A stretch of DNA of 64,000 nucleotides from Danio rerio (GCF_049306965.1 NC_133181.1:55605001-55669000); one strand, 5' to 3'; shown: positions 21,960-33,762, counted from the stretch's first letter. Numbers and translations: made by a program. Notes: a model not told the origin generated them from the letters alone.

Positions 21960-23040
21960 ATTTCACATAATTACATATGAAGATTACTGAATAACAAATA
22001 TTTAAAAGATTTTTATTTTCTTTCCATCACATTACTAGCAACTTGTGTAATTTTTCTGATATAGTTACATAGCATCTAAATTATTTGCCTTTGATGCAAG
22101 TCCTCTTTTCATAGCATGTGTTCAAATATGTCTTTTATGATATTTATTATGTATCTATTAAAGGAGCGGTAAAGCAAGACAATGAAAAGAATGTTTATGG
22201 TAACTGTGATTTTGATCATTAACTGTGTTTTTTGTACTAATTGTCAATATTAGTCAAATGTGAATTCCTATTTTTGCCCTTTCTAGTATCTCTATGTATC
22301 TTTGAATTAAAAGCATTATACAAAGTCTTTTGTACACCAGCAAAGGTGCATTTCACATAATTACATATGAAGATTACTAAATATTAAAGACTTAAAACAT
22401 TTTTTTTGTATCTTTCCATCACATAACTCGTATCATATGTATGTTTTTGTCTAATATAGTTACATTGCATTTCAATGTATTGCTTTTGATGCAAGGCCTT
22501 TGACCATTAGATTTGCATTTGTTTAAACGTATCTGTACTGGGATTTATCATGTATGTATTAAAGGAGCAGTAAAGCAAGACAATGAAAAGAATGTCTATG
22601 GCAACTGATTTTGATCATTAACTGTGTTTTCTGTACTAATTGTCAATATTAGTCAAATGTGAATTCCTATTTTTGCCCCTTCCATAACTTATACAAACTC
22701 TTTTGTACACCCACAAAGGTGCATTTCACATAATTATAAAGATTACTAAATATCAAAGATTTAAAATATTTTTTATATCTCCCAATCACTTAACTAGCAC
22801 CATATGTATGTTTTTGTCTAATATAGTTGCATTGCATTTCAATTAATTGGTTTCGATACAAGGCCTCTTAACAATAGATTCACGTTAGTTCGAATGTATC
22901 TGTAATGGGATTTATTATATATGTATTAAAGGAGCAGTAAAGCAAGGCAATGAAAAAAATGTGGATGGCAACTGTAATTGTGATCATTATTAACTGTGTT
23001 TTTAGTATAAATTAGTGTAATGTAAATTCCTAGTCTTTGT
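21960..23040 (+). repeat. About 380-bp tandem repeats downstream of gene 6 (three units)
   Basis: Three degenerate units start with TTTCACATAATTACATATGA or a variant near 21961, 22351 and 22724, each ending in AAAGGAGCRGTAAAGCAAG and then AGTGTAATGTAAATTCC-like sequence. Homologous arrays follow genes 7 and 8. Confidence 0.85.
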
Positions 23041-23217
23041 CCTTTCTACACTAAAACATTCCTGGTTGCCTTACATTTTTAAGCTGAATCAAATAAACCT
23101 TATGAGTCCATTGACTGTCCATGTTGACTGAGATTATGATATTATGAATATTTGTTCACTGTCAGTCAGTAGACCTGCCTCCATGAAGAAATATTATTTA
23201 GCAGCATTGAAAATGAA

Positions 23218-23331
23218 TGAGGTGGCACAGTAGGTAGTGCTTTTGCCTCACAGCAAGAAGCTCGCTGGTTCAAGCCTCGGCTGGGTCAGTTGGCATGCTC
23301 TCCCTGCGTTCGTGTGGGTTTGGTCCGGGTG
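23218..23331 (+). mobile_element. DANA SINE head fragment
   Basis: It matches the 5' part: GGTGGCACAGTAGGTAGTGC, GCCTCACAGCAAGAAGCTCG, GTTCAAGCCTCGGCTGGGTC and CTCCCTGCGTTCGTGTGGG. It stops after GGTCCGGGTGG. It is duplicated at 31829-31941. Confidence 0.88.
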
Positions 23332-23497
23332 GAAAAAATACTCCTTTGTTATAGCAGCAATAGACAAAATACTCTGTTGGAATTCAAGATGAACATATTC
23401 AAAAGAATATTTATCATTTCTGTTTGGATCACAACATGTTTGCACTCATGTGCTATATTATTCCTATTTTTAAGTCAAACCAATAGAGGGAGCTCAA

Positions 23498-23806
23498 GCA
23501 CATTCATTCATTTATTTTATTTTAGGCTTAGTCCTTTCACATGGGTCTCCAAATCGGAATGAACCATGATTTTTTTCAGCATATTTTTCATGCACGAATG
23601 CTCTTCTAGCTGCAACCCATCAATGGAAAATATCCATACACACCCATTCACACACATACACTACAGACAATTTAGCGTACCCAATTCACCTATACCACAT
23701 GTCTTTGGACTTGTGGGGAAAACCCACGCAAACACGGGGAAAACATGCAAACTCCACACACAAACGCCAATTGACCCAGCCGTGCTGCCTCAGCCTAAGC
23801 ACATAA
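23498..23806 (-). mobile_element. DANA SINE, reverse orientation
   Basis: Read on the minus strand it has the order of DANA blocks from GTCAATTGGCGTTTGTGTG to a CATTCCGATTTGG-type 3' end and an ATGAATGAATG-like tail at 23498. The paralog is at 32157-32460. The frames at 23566-23877 and 32280-32537 translate this SINE and are not genes. Confidence 0.88.
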
Positions 23807-24003
23807 AACAGACATTTTTAGGTTTTACATGCAGATGCAGAAGTCCAAAATCCAAAAAGGCCAAGAAGAAACACTAATGAAATATAAAACCAAATAAAGT
23901 CATGATTATAAAATATACATCATTTTGCCAGGTTCTACTTGTCTAAATTAGTCAAGCGGTCTCAGCTTTTTTCATGAGCATTTTTTAATTTATTCATTTA
24001 TTA

Positions 24004-24040
24004 TGGTTCAGTGGTTAGCACGTTGCCTCACAGCAAAAAA

Positions 24041-24071
<31 letters not shown>

Positions 24072-24562
24072 GCTGGTTTGAGTCCTGGCAGCATAGTTCT
24101 CTCAGTGTTTGCATGGGTTTGCCCTGTGCCCTTGTTTCCACCATTGTCCAAAGACATGTGGTATCAATGCTATCTCACGGCAATTCTTAACTTTTTGATT
24201 TTGTGACTAATTCATATGAATTTGTACAGTCAAATTCATACAATTTAGTACGAAGTGCTTAGTAGCAATGATGGATGTGTTTGGGGGCGGGGTTTAGTAC
24301 CATGCCTCCTTTTTAAAATCATACATTTTCATACGACTGAATCTAAACTGACAAAATGTAAAAAGTTACGCTTCCTCGTGAGATCAGGCTGGTAGTACAG
24401 GTCAACTGAATAAACTAAACTGACTTAAGTGTATGAATATGTGGGTGAATAGGAGAGTGTATAGGTGTTTTCCAGCACTGGGGATTTACTAGTTAGTGTT
24501 TTCTCAGTGCTGGGTTGCAACTCCAAAAGCATCCATCTCATAAATTTGCCAGAGGAATTGGA
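24004..24562 (+). mobile_element. DANA SINE interrupted by a MITE (unit 1)
   Basis: DANA head at 24004-24170 (with an inserted AAAT run), then the MITE at about 24172-24393, then the DANA middle and 3' part (GTACAGGTCAACTGAATAAAC, GGGTTGCAACTCCAAAAGC). Its 3' end runs into the DIRS-like element. The same arrangement is at 32662-33762. Confidence 0.82.
24172..24393. mobile_element. MITE with CTCACGGCAATTC end, inside DANA
   Basis: It starts near CTATCTCACGGCAATTCTTA and ends CTCGTGAGATCAGGCT. Relatives are at 32809-33034, 27423-27662 and 35972-36224; the last two have an 8-bp target duplication. Confidence 0.75.
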
Positions 24563-27099
24563 GGTTCCCCTTCAGGAGAGAAACTTCAATGCTATGTGAA
24601 AACTTCCACTATGGGGATTTGTCAGAATCCAATCATTTGAAAGAGTATATAAATGGGCCAATGAAATGAAAAATGCTACTTGCAATTAATTTGGAACACA
24701 AGCACAGCACGTATCAAGCTAAGGTATCCTTTTCGCTTCAGATTCTTTCACGGAGCTTCTGAGAGAGTCGATGAGGGTTTTCTCTGACTGTTACGACAGA
24801 GAAAGAACGAGAAAGCGGCCTGCTTCTCCCGGTCTAGAGTGTGTGTGATACACGGTGGCAGATGGTCAAGCTGGGTTTCTCCCTTGCCTGGCGTTCTTTG
24901 GGTCCGGCCCTCCAGAGCGGTATGTATTGTTGCGAATTTCCTAAAATAGCAACATGGTCGTGCAGCGCGTCTTTTTAGCATTTCATTCCCGGCACTGGTC
25001 CAGCTGCACAAGGATGGTTCCAACCCACGCTTGATACATGAGCCCTGTGTAATGAAGGCCAGCTAATAAGTGCTGTGCTGGTAAACCTCATTCCTTTGAC
25101 CTCTACAAGTGCTTTAGCGACTTAAACTAGAGGCTGCGGTCTTTAGCCTTCATGTTAGAGCAACCGACTCCCATGTGGAAGGTTGCCAGTTACATTGGAG
25201 CTGTAAACCGGATGGGAGTGAGGTGTAGGGGTGAGTGTAACGGAGGCCAGCTAGTAAGTGCTGTGCAGGTAAACCTCACTCCTCTGACCTCTAAAGGTGC
25301 TCTAGCAACAGATGTTAGAGGCCTTGGTCTTTAGCCTCCTTGTCAAAGCAACCAACTCTCATTTGGAAGGTTGCCAGTTCGATCCCAGCTTGAAGCGGGT
25401 TGGGTAGTGTAGGACCAGCAGGGTTATACCCTTACCGCAACTGACTGTGCCCTATGGATCACAAATTTGCGGCGTGTGCCCTGGGAAGGTCAGTGGCCAC
25501 ATTATTGGTCCAGGACAGTTACCTCTGGCTAAACCTGGAGAAAAATATAAAAATATTCGCAAAGTTGACAAAGTTGCCTTTTTAATTGCCCTTATCCCAG
25601 GCTGGGCCATTCAGAGACATCATCTGTGAGTTCACCCAGGAATTCACAGCGGTACAGTCGAATGCGATGGGCTGAGTCTTCTATAGGCGGGCATATAAGA
25701 CTGCTTGCCATGCCTCTTCTGGCTTAGGATGCAATCTAGCCAGTTCCTTCAGCCAAGATGAAGAGCGGGTTTTACAGCATGTATTTCATCATACCCAAAA
25801 AAGAGCGGTGGGCTACAGCCAATCATAGATCTGCGCGTTTTGTACCGCTGTCTTCTTGTCTGCAGCAATAGAACTAAGGAACACGTAATTCATGTCTCTA
25901 TACTTCCACGCCACTGTCAGTTTCTGCGGTCTGCGTTTGAAGGTTGAGCCTAGCTGTACAAGTCCTCCCCTTCGGGCTCTCTCTGTCTCTCTGGGTTTTT
26001 ACTAAGCTCGGGGAGGGTGTTTGGCACCCGCGCCCAGATCTAAGCCTCTCGTAGGGTCCATGAATGGAGCGCGGAGGACTTAGATGACCTATCGATTAGG
26101 TGGTTAACACCGTCACTTAGGCTAGAGCACCCTTTATGAGGCATGTCTACACCCTAAAGTGGTCTATTCGCTGTGTGGTATTCTTTTTACCCGAGAAGGA
26201 CCCTGAACATGCCAGATCAATGTGGTGCTATCCTCCTTCAGTTTTCTGGAGCTAAGCCTATCCCCTCCTCACTGAGGGGTTGACGTTGCGATCACCTCTG
26301 CTCTGAGGACGTGAACCCTGCAGAGACTCCGCCGGGGCCCCCAGTATCTGACTCAGCGGAGGAATCAGGTTTTGGCCCGGTACATTGTTGGCATGTCCGC
26401 TGGTCAACCCGAGTTCTGGGTATAGGTGCCTGCTATATGAGATCCTCACTGGCAATCCCATATGATCACTCAGCCACGATATAGTCCCCCCTCATTGGCA
26501 GACTCGTGTCTTCCCTCTCCGCTAGCTTCTGCAGCGTTTTCCCTGTTGCGACTGCACGCTTTCCCAACGTACTGTCGTATTAAAATTCCTAAAAATTAAA
26601 TAGATGCATTATGACTCCCAAAAATATATCTAAATCTGTAAAACGTCCATTGAAGAGAAATAAGTAAGGGCCAAGGAACACATTGGAAGACCGTGTCTCT
26701 GGTGATGCATATGCGCTCATGCTCTTGGCTTGGCATACCCTCTCATCGGGGGCAAGGTAAGGTTTAATTATTGTGGGGTTTTCCATACATTTTTCCATAG
26801 TGGAAGTTTCCACATAGCATTGTAGTACCCCTAAGTGGGGAACAGAAATGCTTTGTTCCTTCGCCACAATGATTGCCCCTTAGCTATTGGGCGTGTAGGG
26901 CTCTTCAGCTAGAAATGGATGCCTCATCTTGGCACACACAGCTCTTATATTCCAAATTGATTGTAAGTAGCGCCAGCTGTGCATGCTGACACTGCCAACT
27001 CATTGGCATTTCATTGGCGCTTTTATATACTCTTTCAGATTTGATTTTGACGAAATCCCCATAGTGGAAGTTTCCACATAGCATTTTCGTTTCCCCTAC
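24563..27099. mobile_element. DIRS-like retroelement fossil, copy A
   Basis: A fossil of the DIRS group (tyrosine-recombinase retrotransposons). Its ends are inverted, not direct, repeats: 24588-24668 and 27007-27085 match in opposite orientation, including GAAAGAGTATATAAA on one side and its complement on the other. A further copy of the end motif at about 26800-26830 may be the internal complementary region. The middle carries degraded reverse-transcriptase-like sequence (about 25795-25950). It is clearly broken many times and is not a gene. Because it is shared with copy B it predates the tandem duplication. Confidence 0.72.
25060..25440 (+). repeat. Two tRNA-like tandem units inside DIRS-like copy A
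   Basis: Two units of about 190 bp, each with AGTAAGTGCTGTGCAGGTAA, CTTTAGCCTCCTTG and, in the second, a Pol III box B-like GCCAGTTCGATCCC. The paralogous pair lies at 34258-34690. Whether this is an inserted SINE-like dimer or part of the element's leader is unclear. It does not fold as a full tRNA by eye. Confidence 0.5.
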
Positions 27100-27422
27100 G
27101 CCCCGATTTTAGTCGCATTATTGAAGTGCAGTCACGTAAACGCAGCAATCAAACTAATACCGTTGTGTAGAATTTTCGCCACACTTTGGGACAGGATAGT
27201 CTATACACCAATATAAGAGTTTTTTTTTTCCATTTGCCATGCAAAATCAAATTTTCAAACTCTTCAAGCAGTTCAAAAAATCAAACTCTTCCAGCAGATC
27301 ATTCTCGCATCGAATACCGTGTTTGTCACGGGGGTCATGCATATAATGTTCCTGAATAAAGAAGTGAAAGTACCTAACTGCAGTTAAAGTCGACACTTTA
27401 AAAATTAAACACTCGAAATTAC

Positions 27423-27662
27423 CAACACAATCTCATGGCAATTCGTAACTTTTTAATTTAGTAGCTAATCCTATGAATTCGTACTATCTAATTTGTACAA
27501 TTTAGTACGATTTGCTCATCCACCAATAGGGGTGGGGTTAGGTGCTACGCCTCATTTTCAAAATCGTACCATTTCATACGACTGAACTCGTATGAATTCT
27601 TACAAATTAGCAGCTAAAGTGACAAAACGTAAAATACTTATGTTTTCTCGTAAAATCAGGCT
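27423..27662. mobile_element. MITE with 8-bp target duplication upstream of gene 7
   Basis: CAACACAATCTCATGGCAAT at the left and AAAATCAGGCT at the right, flanked by GAAATTAC (27415-27422) and GAGATTAC (27663-27670). It is absent at the matching place in unit 1 (about 19970) and present in unit 3. Confidence 0.8.
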
Positions 27663-27680
27663 GAGATTACATGAAATTTA

Positions 27681-28228
27681 AGCCTGGATTATACTTCTGC
27701 GTCAAGTGACCGGCGTAACCCACGGCGCATGCAACGCGCGTAGTTGTGCATTTATACTTCTGCTGTCTCTGTTGGTCTGCATTAACACTTTCGAAACGCT
27801 AGTTGGCAGTGAGGTGTTAATGTTCCTTTGTGTCGAGTTTCTTCGCTGCTGTGTTGCTTTTCCTGAACACTTCCAGGATGTTCAAGTGGCTCAAACTCGC
27901 TCATTTTGAGCCAGGAACCGGCGGACGAGCAACAACATAAACTATGAGGTAAACACAAAACAAAACTTTCCATCCGAAGCTCCTTCACGGGACTCCACAC
28001 TTGTAAACAATCGCTCCATCAGGCCCGCACCATTCATGCGGCTCAGTCCCGCCCTGACTCGTCAGCGCTACCAAGCCGACCAATCACAGAGCGTGCGCTA
28101 TGCGTCGTTGCGACGTGTAGTTACATTTTTTGAGAAGTGCACGTCAGTGACGCGACGGCCACTGCGAAGGGCTATACCTCAGCGCCGTAGCATACGCCGG
28201 CGTTTGACGCAGAAGTATTAATCAGCCT
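27681..28228. mobile_element. Harbinger-like TIR element, TTA target duplication
   Basis: 548 bp. The ends AGCCTGGATTATACTTCTGC and AGGCTGATTAATACTTCTGC (read in reverse) are inverted repeats, flanked by TTA at 27678-27680 and 28229-28231. Units 1 and 3 lack it at the same spot. It is GC-richer than its surroundings. On the minus strand it has a 72-codon frame (28000-27782) that is also open in the sister copy at 33139-33693, but it has no known domain. Confidence 0.82.
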
Positions 28229-28676
28229 TTAGGAGGAAATGTGGATAGGGTGGTGATACAATGACGTTAATCAAGCTATAACAAATAAAACGGGATCATG
28301 AAAGGAACATTCAAAAAAGTAACTCATGTAAACACCCTAATTTTATCATTGTCTTGTTTAGACCAAGGCAAACAATTTGATTTCGATGTGCATGTTGACG
28401 TAGTCACTATCAGTTAATCTTTTGTTCTGATGTCCAAGTAGATTTATCTGTTTTAAAGACAGTTTTCATGTAGAGGTGTTTTTGTAGCCTGCTGCATAGA
28501 GGAAGCCCAGACAAGGCCTGATTAAGCCACAAAAGTGGAGGTGAAAATGTGACTAGCCCTGGAAAATAATAGCATATTAAATTGTCTTATGTTTTCTAAA
28601 TGATGCCAATATCTTAATTTTGTATATTAATCAGATATTTCCATAATTGCAACATAGGAGCAATATGATGCCTCAG

Positions 28677-28942
28677 CCTCACCCCTCCCTTGCTTTCTTC
28701 CTCTCTGTCTCTTTCCTCACTTTCTCTCTAGTGCCTTTTTTTCTACTTATTTTAAACATGTATATAAGCTGGTGTGTGTACATCTAGAGCAGTTTCCTAA
28801 GCAAACTGAACAGGTGTGTTTCAGCAATGTATTTAATTTAATATGTTTTACTATGTTAATGTTTTAAAATGTATGTACATTATATGTTTTATAATGTAAA
28901 TTGTTAACCAGATGTTTTTTTTTCTCTCTTTTTCCTTATCAG
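28677..28942 (+). promoter_or_regulatory. Promoter, noncoding exon 1 and 5'UTR intron of gene 7
   Basis: A pyrimidine tract 28677-28729; TATATAAG 28761-28768; exon ends at 28813 (GAACAG|GTGTG); intron 28814-28942 (129 nt, acceptor CCTTATCAG). The intron is longer than that of gene 6 by an ATGTTTTA-rich insertion shared with gene 8. Confidence 0.75.
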
Positions 28943-29117
28943 ATTAAATAATTGGAAAAACTTTAGGGAAAAGAAGATTGCATTTAAGCTTAGTATACTT
29001 TCAACATCGATCAAGATCTTTTTAAGGAAGACTAATAACAATAACTCAAACAGCAAAATGTATAAAAGGATTGTCACTTATAGGAACCACTGAAATTTCC
29101 AGTAGCGCACTAACACA

Positions 29118-30041
29118 ATGAACTCCACAGTGCTTTTATATAGTCAACAAGAAAAATATGCTAATGAATTTGTTAAAGTTATTTCCAGTGTTTTGCTTGC
29201 TGTCATAATCATCTCCATTAACGGAATGTTTGTATTCATATTCTTTAGGAGATCAATTTTCCACAGTGATCCACGATATATACTGTATATTCACTTGGTT
29301 ATGAATGATATGCTCATGGTTTTTATTTCTGTAGTTCTTTTGGTGATGGCTTTTGCATGGCAGAATGTGCCTGTCCCGTTCTGTGTGTTGCTCCTGTTAA
29401 TAGCCTCGGTAACTCATAAGAACACTCCTCTGACTTTGGCTGGTATGGCTGTTGAGCGTTACATTGCCGTCTGCAAACCACTGCATCACCATCAGATTTG
29501 CACAGTGCGCTGGACGTACATGCTCATCTCTCTCATATGGAGTGTTGGAATTTTACCAGGATTGGCTGACTTTTTTCTCCTTTTAATTAATGGACCTTTG
29601 GCTCTTTTTATCACTTACTGTACTACTTTGACTCTTTATAACACACCAAGCCATGCTGAACTAAGCAAGATTATGAATGGTATTTATTCATCAGTTGTGT
29701 GGCTAATACTCGTATATACATATTGCCAAGTGATGGATAAAGCCAAAAGGTCTTCCACTAATAAATCCTCAGCAAAAAAGGCCCAAAGCACCATCCTGCT
29801 ACACGGAGCACAGCTTCTGCTCTGTATGCTGTCCTACATTACTCCTGTGTTAGACAAAATTTATGCACCACTCCAAACTGAACAGCAGAGGGAAATAAAC
29901 TTTTTCAACTATTTACTAACTAATATTTTACCAAGACTTCTTACCCCCCTGATTTATGGTGTTCGGGATAAACAGTTTTATAATCACATTAAGGCACTCC
30001 TTACATGTAAATTATCTGCTGTAAATGTTGATCCAATCTAA
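29118..30041 (+). CDS. Odorant receptor (OR gene 7), intact but two residues short, 307 aa
   Basis: The second of the tandem trio. The N-terminus differs from genes 6 and 8 over residues 12-25 (EKYANEFVKVISSV against ERYADAFAKxFSxV). From TM1 to TM3 it is nearly identical to them. It has W132 (CTVRWTYML), D207 (QVMDKAKRSS, where genes 6 and 8 have V), Y168 with CTT following in loop 2, and R258-E259 in the EQQREIN loop. The stop comes two codons early, since the AAA codon of gene 6 (DPIKQ) is TAA here, leaving DPI at the end. This trims the cytoplasmic tail only and should be tolerated. All GPCR landmarks are present. Confidence 0.95.
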   Translation: MNSTVLLYSQQEKYANEFVKVISSVLLAVIIISINGMFVFIFFRRSIFHSDPRYILYIHLVMNDMLMVFISVVLLVMAFAWQNVPVPFCVLLLLIASVTHKNTPLTLAGMAVERYIAVCKPLHHHQICTVRWTYMLISLIWSVGILPGLADFFLLLINGPLALFITYCTTLTLYNTPSHAELSKIMNGIYSSVVWLILVYTYCQVMDKAKRSSTNKSSAKKAQSTILLHGAQLLLCMLSYITPVLDKIYAPLQTEQQREINFFNYLLTNILPRLLTPLIYGVRDKQFYNHIKALLTCKLSAVNVDPI

Positions 30042-30257
30042 CAATAAGCAGAATATTTTATATTATAAAATATAATATAGTATATATTAGTATAGTATAA
30101 TATTTTATTGTACTTTTTATACTATGCTAGTTTATATTCTTCTTTATTCTCTACAGAAAATAAAAATGAGAAATGGGATCTGATTGATGAATAAACAAAA
30201 TAGTAGCAGTTTAAAGATGGCATGGCTGCCAATGGCAGCAATAAACCAGCAAAGGAT

Positions 30258-30860
30258 CATTTCACATAATTACATATGAAGATTTTTATTATCTTTCCAT
30301 CACATAACTAGCACCATATGTGTAATTTTTCTGATATAGTTACATAGCATTTAAATTATTTGCCTTCGATGCAAGGCCTCTTTACATAGCATGTGTTCAA
30401 ATATGTCTATTATGGTATTTATTATGTATCTATTAAAGGAGCGGTAAAGCAAGACAATGAAAAGAATGTGTATGGTAACTGTGATTTTGATCATTAACTG
30501 TGTTTTCTACACTAATTGTCAATATTAGTCAAATGTGAATTTCTATTTTTGCCCTTTCTACCTGCTTACTAAATAGCAAAGATTTAAAATATTTTGAATG
30601 TCTTTCCATCACATAACTCGTACCATATGTAATGTTTTTGTCTGATATAGTTACATTGCATTTCAGTTTTTTCGATACAAGGCCTCTTAACATTTGATTC
30701 ACGTTTGTTCGAATGTATCTGTAATGGGATTTATTATATTTTTATTTCAGGAGCAGTAAAGCAAGGCAATGAAAAAAAAATGTGGATGGCAACTGTAATT
30801 GTGATCATTATAAACTGTGTTTTTAGTATAAATTAGTGTAATGTAAACTCCTAGTCTTTG
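30258..30860 (+). repeat. Tandem repeats downstream of gene 7 (two units)
   Basis: The same family as 21960-23040, but with about two units (from 30264 and about 30580). Marker phrases are AAAGGAGCGGTAAAGCAAGA and AGGAGCAGTAAAGCAAGGCA. Confidence 0.8.
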
Positions 30861-31067
30861 TCCTTTTCTAAAAAATAATCCTGGTTGCCTTAAATTTTTA
30901 AGCTTAATCAAATTAACCTTATGAGTCCATTGAACTTATATCATGTTGACTGACGTAAAACAGCTCGCATAACTTATGAAATTAAGTAGGAACATGATTA
31001 ATTTAGTTTAGTTAGTTTCAATGAACTAAAATCATATGCTGTCAGGACTAATTGATCATATAATTTT

Positions 31068-31293
31068 GGTAACACTTTATTTTGATGGTCTATTTGAGTA
31101 TTATTTGACTGTCTGCTTAATATCTGCTGATACTGCTGCTCACAGACATTTAACTGACTATAAGAAACTTAGTAAGTACATCAACTTACACTAACCCTAA
31201 CCTAGCATACCTATAATCTAATGAAAATTAGTTGACATGTAGATGCAATGTAACTTAAATTCAATAAAAAGACCATCAAAATAAAGTGAGACC
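31068..31293. mobile_element. MITE, GGTAACACTTTATTTTGATG ends
   Basis: GGTAACACTTTATTTTGATG on the left and CATCAAAATAAAGTGAGACC on the right are inverted repeats. A relative sits in unit 3 at 39596-39780; unit 1 lacks the region. Confidence 0.85.
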
Positions 31294-31828
31294 ATAATGT
31301 TTTACAGTGTAGTATCACTATGAATTTAAAGCATTATAGGAAGTCTTTTGTTTGTTTTTTTGCATATTTTACTATACGAACAATCAAATATGTCATAAAC
31401 TACTGACTATGAAAGTGGTCTAAAGTAGAAATTCAGTAATGGAGGATTTTCTTTTTCATTATTAAATTAATAATGACTTTATTTTGTTGGATATATAATT
31501 TTCTGTATTGTTTAGATGGAGTCATGTGACATTTGAGCGTTTAAATGAACTCCAGGTGCACCTGAACATTGTTACTCTGAAGGCAGGTTTTGCCAAAACG
31601 TGCTCATTAACTTACTTTTCGAGTGCCTTAAACTTATGATTCTGTTGGTTATTCTGTTGATAAAGGCAAAATAGTGCCATCTATCAGCATACAGTATATA
31701 AAGACTCTCCAAACTGATCACAACAAGCTGAAATTTTGTTCACTGTCAGTCAGTAGCCTTGTTCTAAAGCCCACCCTTGACCTGCCTCCATAAAGAAATA
31801 TTATTTAGCAACATTGAAAATGAATGAG

Positions 31829-31941
31829 GTGGCACAGTAGGTAGTGCTTTTGCCTCACAGCAAGAAGCTCGCTGGTTCAAGCCTCGGCTGGGTCAGTTGG
31901 CATGTTCTCCCTGCGTTCGTGTGGGTTTGGTCCGCGTGGAA
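31829..31941 (+). mobile_element. DANA SINE head fragment (unit 2)
   Basis: The paralog of 23218-23331, nearly identical, followed by the same unique sequence. Confidence 0.88.
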
Positions 31942-32156
31942 AAAATACTCCTTTGTTATCACAGCAATAGACAAAATACTCTGTTGGAATTCAAGATGAA
32001 CATATTCAAAAGAATATTTATCATTTCTGTTTGGATCACAACATTATTTAAAATAAATCACAATTTCTATAAATTTTCCACAAAATTACCCAATGTTTGC
32101 AGTCATGTGCTATATTATTCATATTTTTAAGTCAAACCAATAGAGGGAGCTCAAGC

Positions 32157-32460
32157 ACATTCATTCATTTATTTTCTTTATGGCTTTGTCCCTTCACAGG
32201 GGTCTCCAAATCGGAATGAACCACGATTTTTTCCAGCATATTTTTCACGCACGAATGCCCTTCTAGCTGCAACCCATCAATGGAAAACATCTATACACAC
32301 CCATTCACACACATACACTACAGACAATTTAGCGTACCCAATTCACCTATACCACATGTCTTTGGATTTGTGGGAGAAACCAACGCAAACACGGAGAAAA
32401 CATGCAAACTCCACACACAAACGCCAATTGACCCAGCCGTGCTGCCTCAGCCTAAGCACA
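32157..32460 (-). mobile_element. DANA SINE, reverse orientation (unit 2)
   Basis: The paralog of 23498-23806 with the same block order on the minus strand. Confidence 0.88.
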
Positions 32461-32661
32461 TAAAACAGACATTTTTAGGTTTTACATGCAGATGCAGAAG
32501 TCCAAAATCCAAAAGGGCCCTGAAGAAACACCACTGAAATATAAAACCAGATAAAGTCATGATTATAAAATATACATCATTTTGCCAGGCTCTACTTGTC
32601 TAAATTAGTCAAGCGGTCTCAGCTTTTTTCATGAGCATTTTTTTATTTATTCATTTATTAT

Positions 32662-33762
32662 GGTTCAGTGGTTAGAACGTTGCCTCACAGTAAAAAAATA
32701 AAATAAATAAATAAATCGCTGGTTTGAGTCCTGGCGGCATAGTTCTCTGTGTTTGCATGGGTTTGCCCTGTGCCCTGGTTTTCCCCTATAGTCCAAAGAC
32801 ATGCGGTATCAATGCTATCTCACTGCAATTCGTAACTTTTTTATTTTGTAACTAATTCATATGAATTCCTTCAGTCAAATTCATACAATTTATTACGAAG
32901 TGCTTAGTAGCAATGATGGATGTGTTTGGGGACGGGGTTTAGTGCTATGCCTCCTTTTTAAAATCATACATTTTCATACGACTGAACTCTAAACTGACAA
33001 AATGTAAAATAGTTACGCTTCCTCGTGAGATCAGGCTGGTAGTACAGGTCAACTGAATAAACTAAACTGACTTAAGTGTATGAATGTGTGAATAGGACAG
33101 TGTATAGCTGTTTTCCAGCACTGGGGATTTACTAGTTAAGGCTGATTTATACTTTTGCGCCAAACGCCGGCATATGCTAAGGCGCTGAGGTATAGCCCTT
33201 CGCCGTGGCCGTCGGCGTCGCTAAAGTGCACCTCTCAAAAAATTTAACTACACGTCGCAACAATGGGTAGCACAAGCTCTGTGATTGGTCGGCTTGGTAG
33301 CGCTGACGAGTCTGGGTGGGACCGTAAGCCGCGTGAATGGTGCGAGCCTGATGGAGCGATTGTTTACAAGTGTGGAGTCCCGTGAAGGAGCTCCGGATGG
33401 AAAGTTTTGTATTGTGTTTACCTCATAGTAAATGTTGTTGCTCGTCCGCCGGTTCCTGCCTCAAAATGAGCGAGTTTGAGCCACTTGTACATCCCGGAAG
33501 TGTTCAGGAAAAGCAACACAGCAGCGAAGAAACTCGACACAAAGGAACATTAACACCACACAGCCAACTAGCGTTTCGGAAGTGTTAATGCAGACCAACA
33601 GAGACAGCATGCAGAAGTATAAATGTACAGCTACGCGCGTTGCATGCACCGTGGGTCACGCCGGTCACTTGACGCAGAAGTATAAACCAGGCTTTAGTGT
33701 TTTCTCAGTGCTGGGTTGCAACTCCAAAAGCATCCACCACACAAATTTGCCAGAGGAATTGG
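32662..33762 (+). mobile_element. DANA SINE interrupted twice (unit 2)
   Basis: As at 24004-24562 it contains the CTCACGGCAATTC MITE (32809-33034). In addition a Harbinger-like element (33139-33693) splits the 3' part. The unit 1 copy shows the uninterrupted ACTAGTTAGTGTTTTC site. Confidence 0.82.
33139..33693. mobile_element. Harbinger-like TIR element, second copy, opposite orientation
   Basis: 555 bp, flanked by TTA at 33136-33138 and 33694-33696. Its ends AGGCTGATTTATACTTTTGC and (read in reverse) AGCCTGGTTTATACTTCTGC match the copy at 27681-28228 in the inverted sense. The empty site is at about 24490 in unit 1. The 72-codon frame (33370-33588, +) differs from its sister by four residues, and it opens with GTG. 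Confidence 0.85.

Larger units (their letters stand above)
19647..27099 (+). repeat. Tandem segmental duplication, unit 1 (gene 6)
   Basis: From GATTTTAGTTGCATTATTG at 19647, through gene 6, its 3' repeat array, DANA copies and a DIRS-like fossil, to the fossil's right end at about 27099. The same order recurs in unit 2. Unit 1 lacks about 0.7 kb present in unit 2 at 30960-31740, and lacks the two MITEs found upstream of gene 7. Confidence 0.85.
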
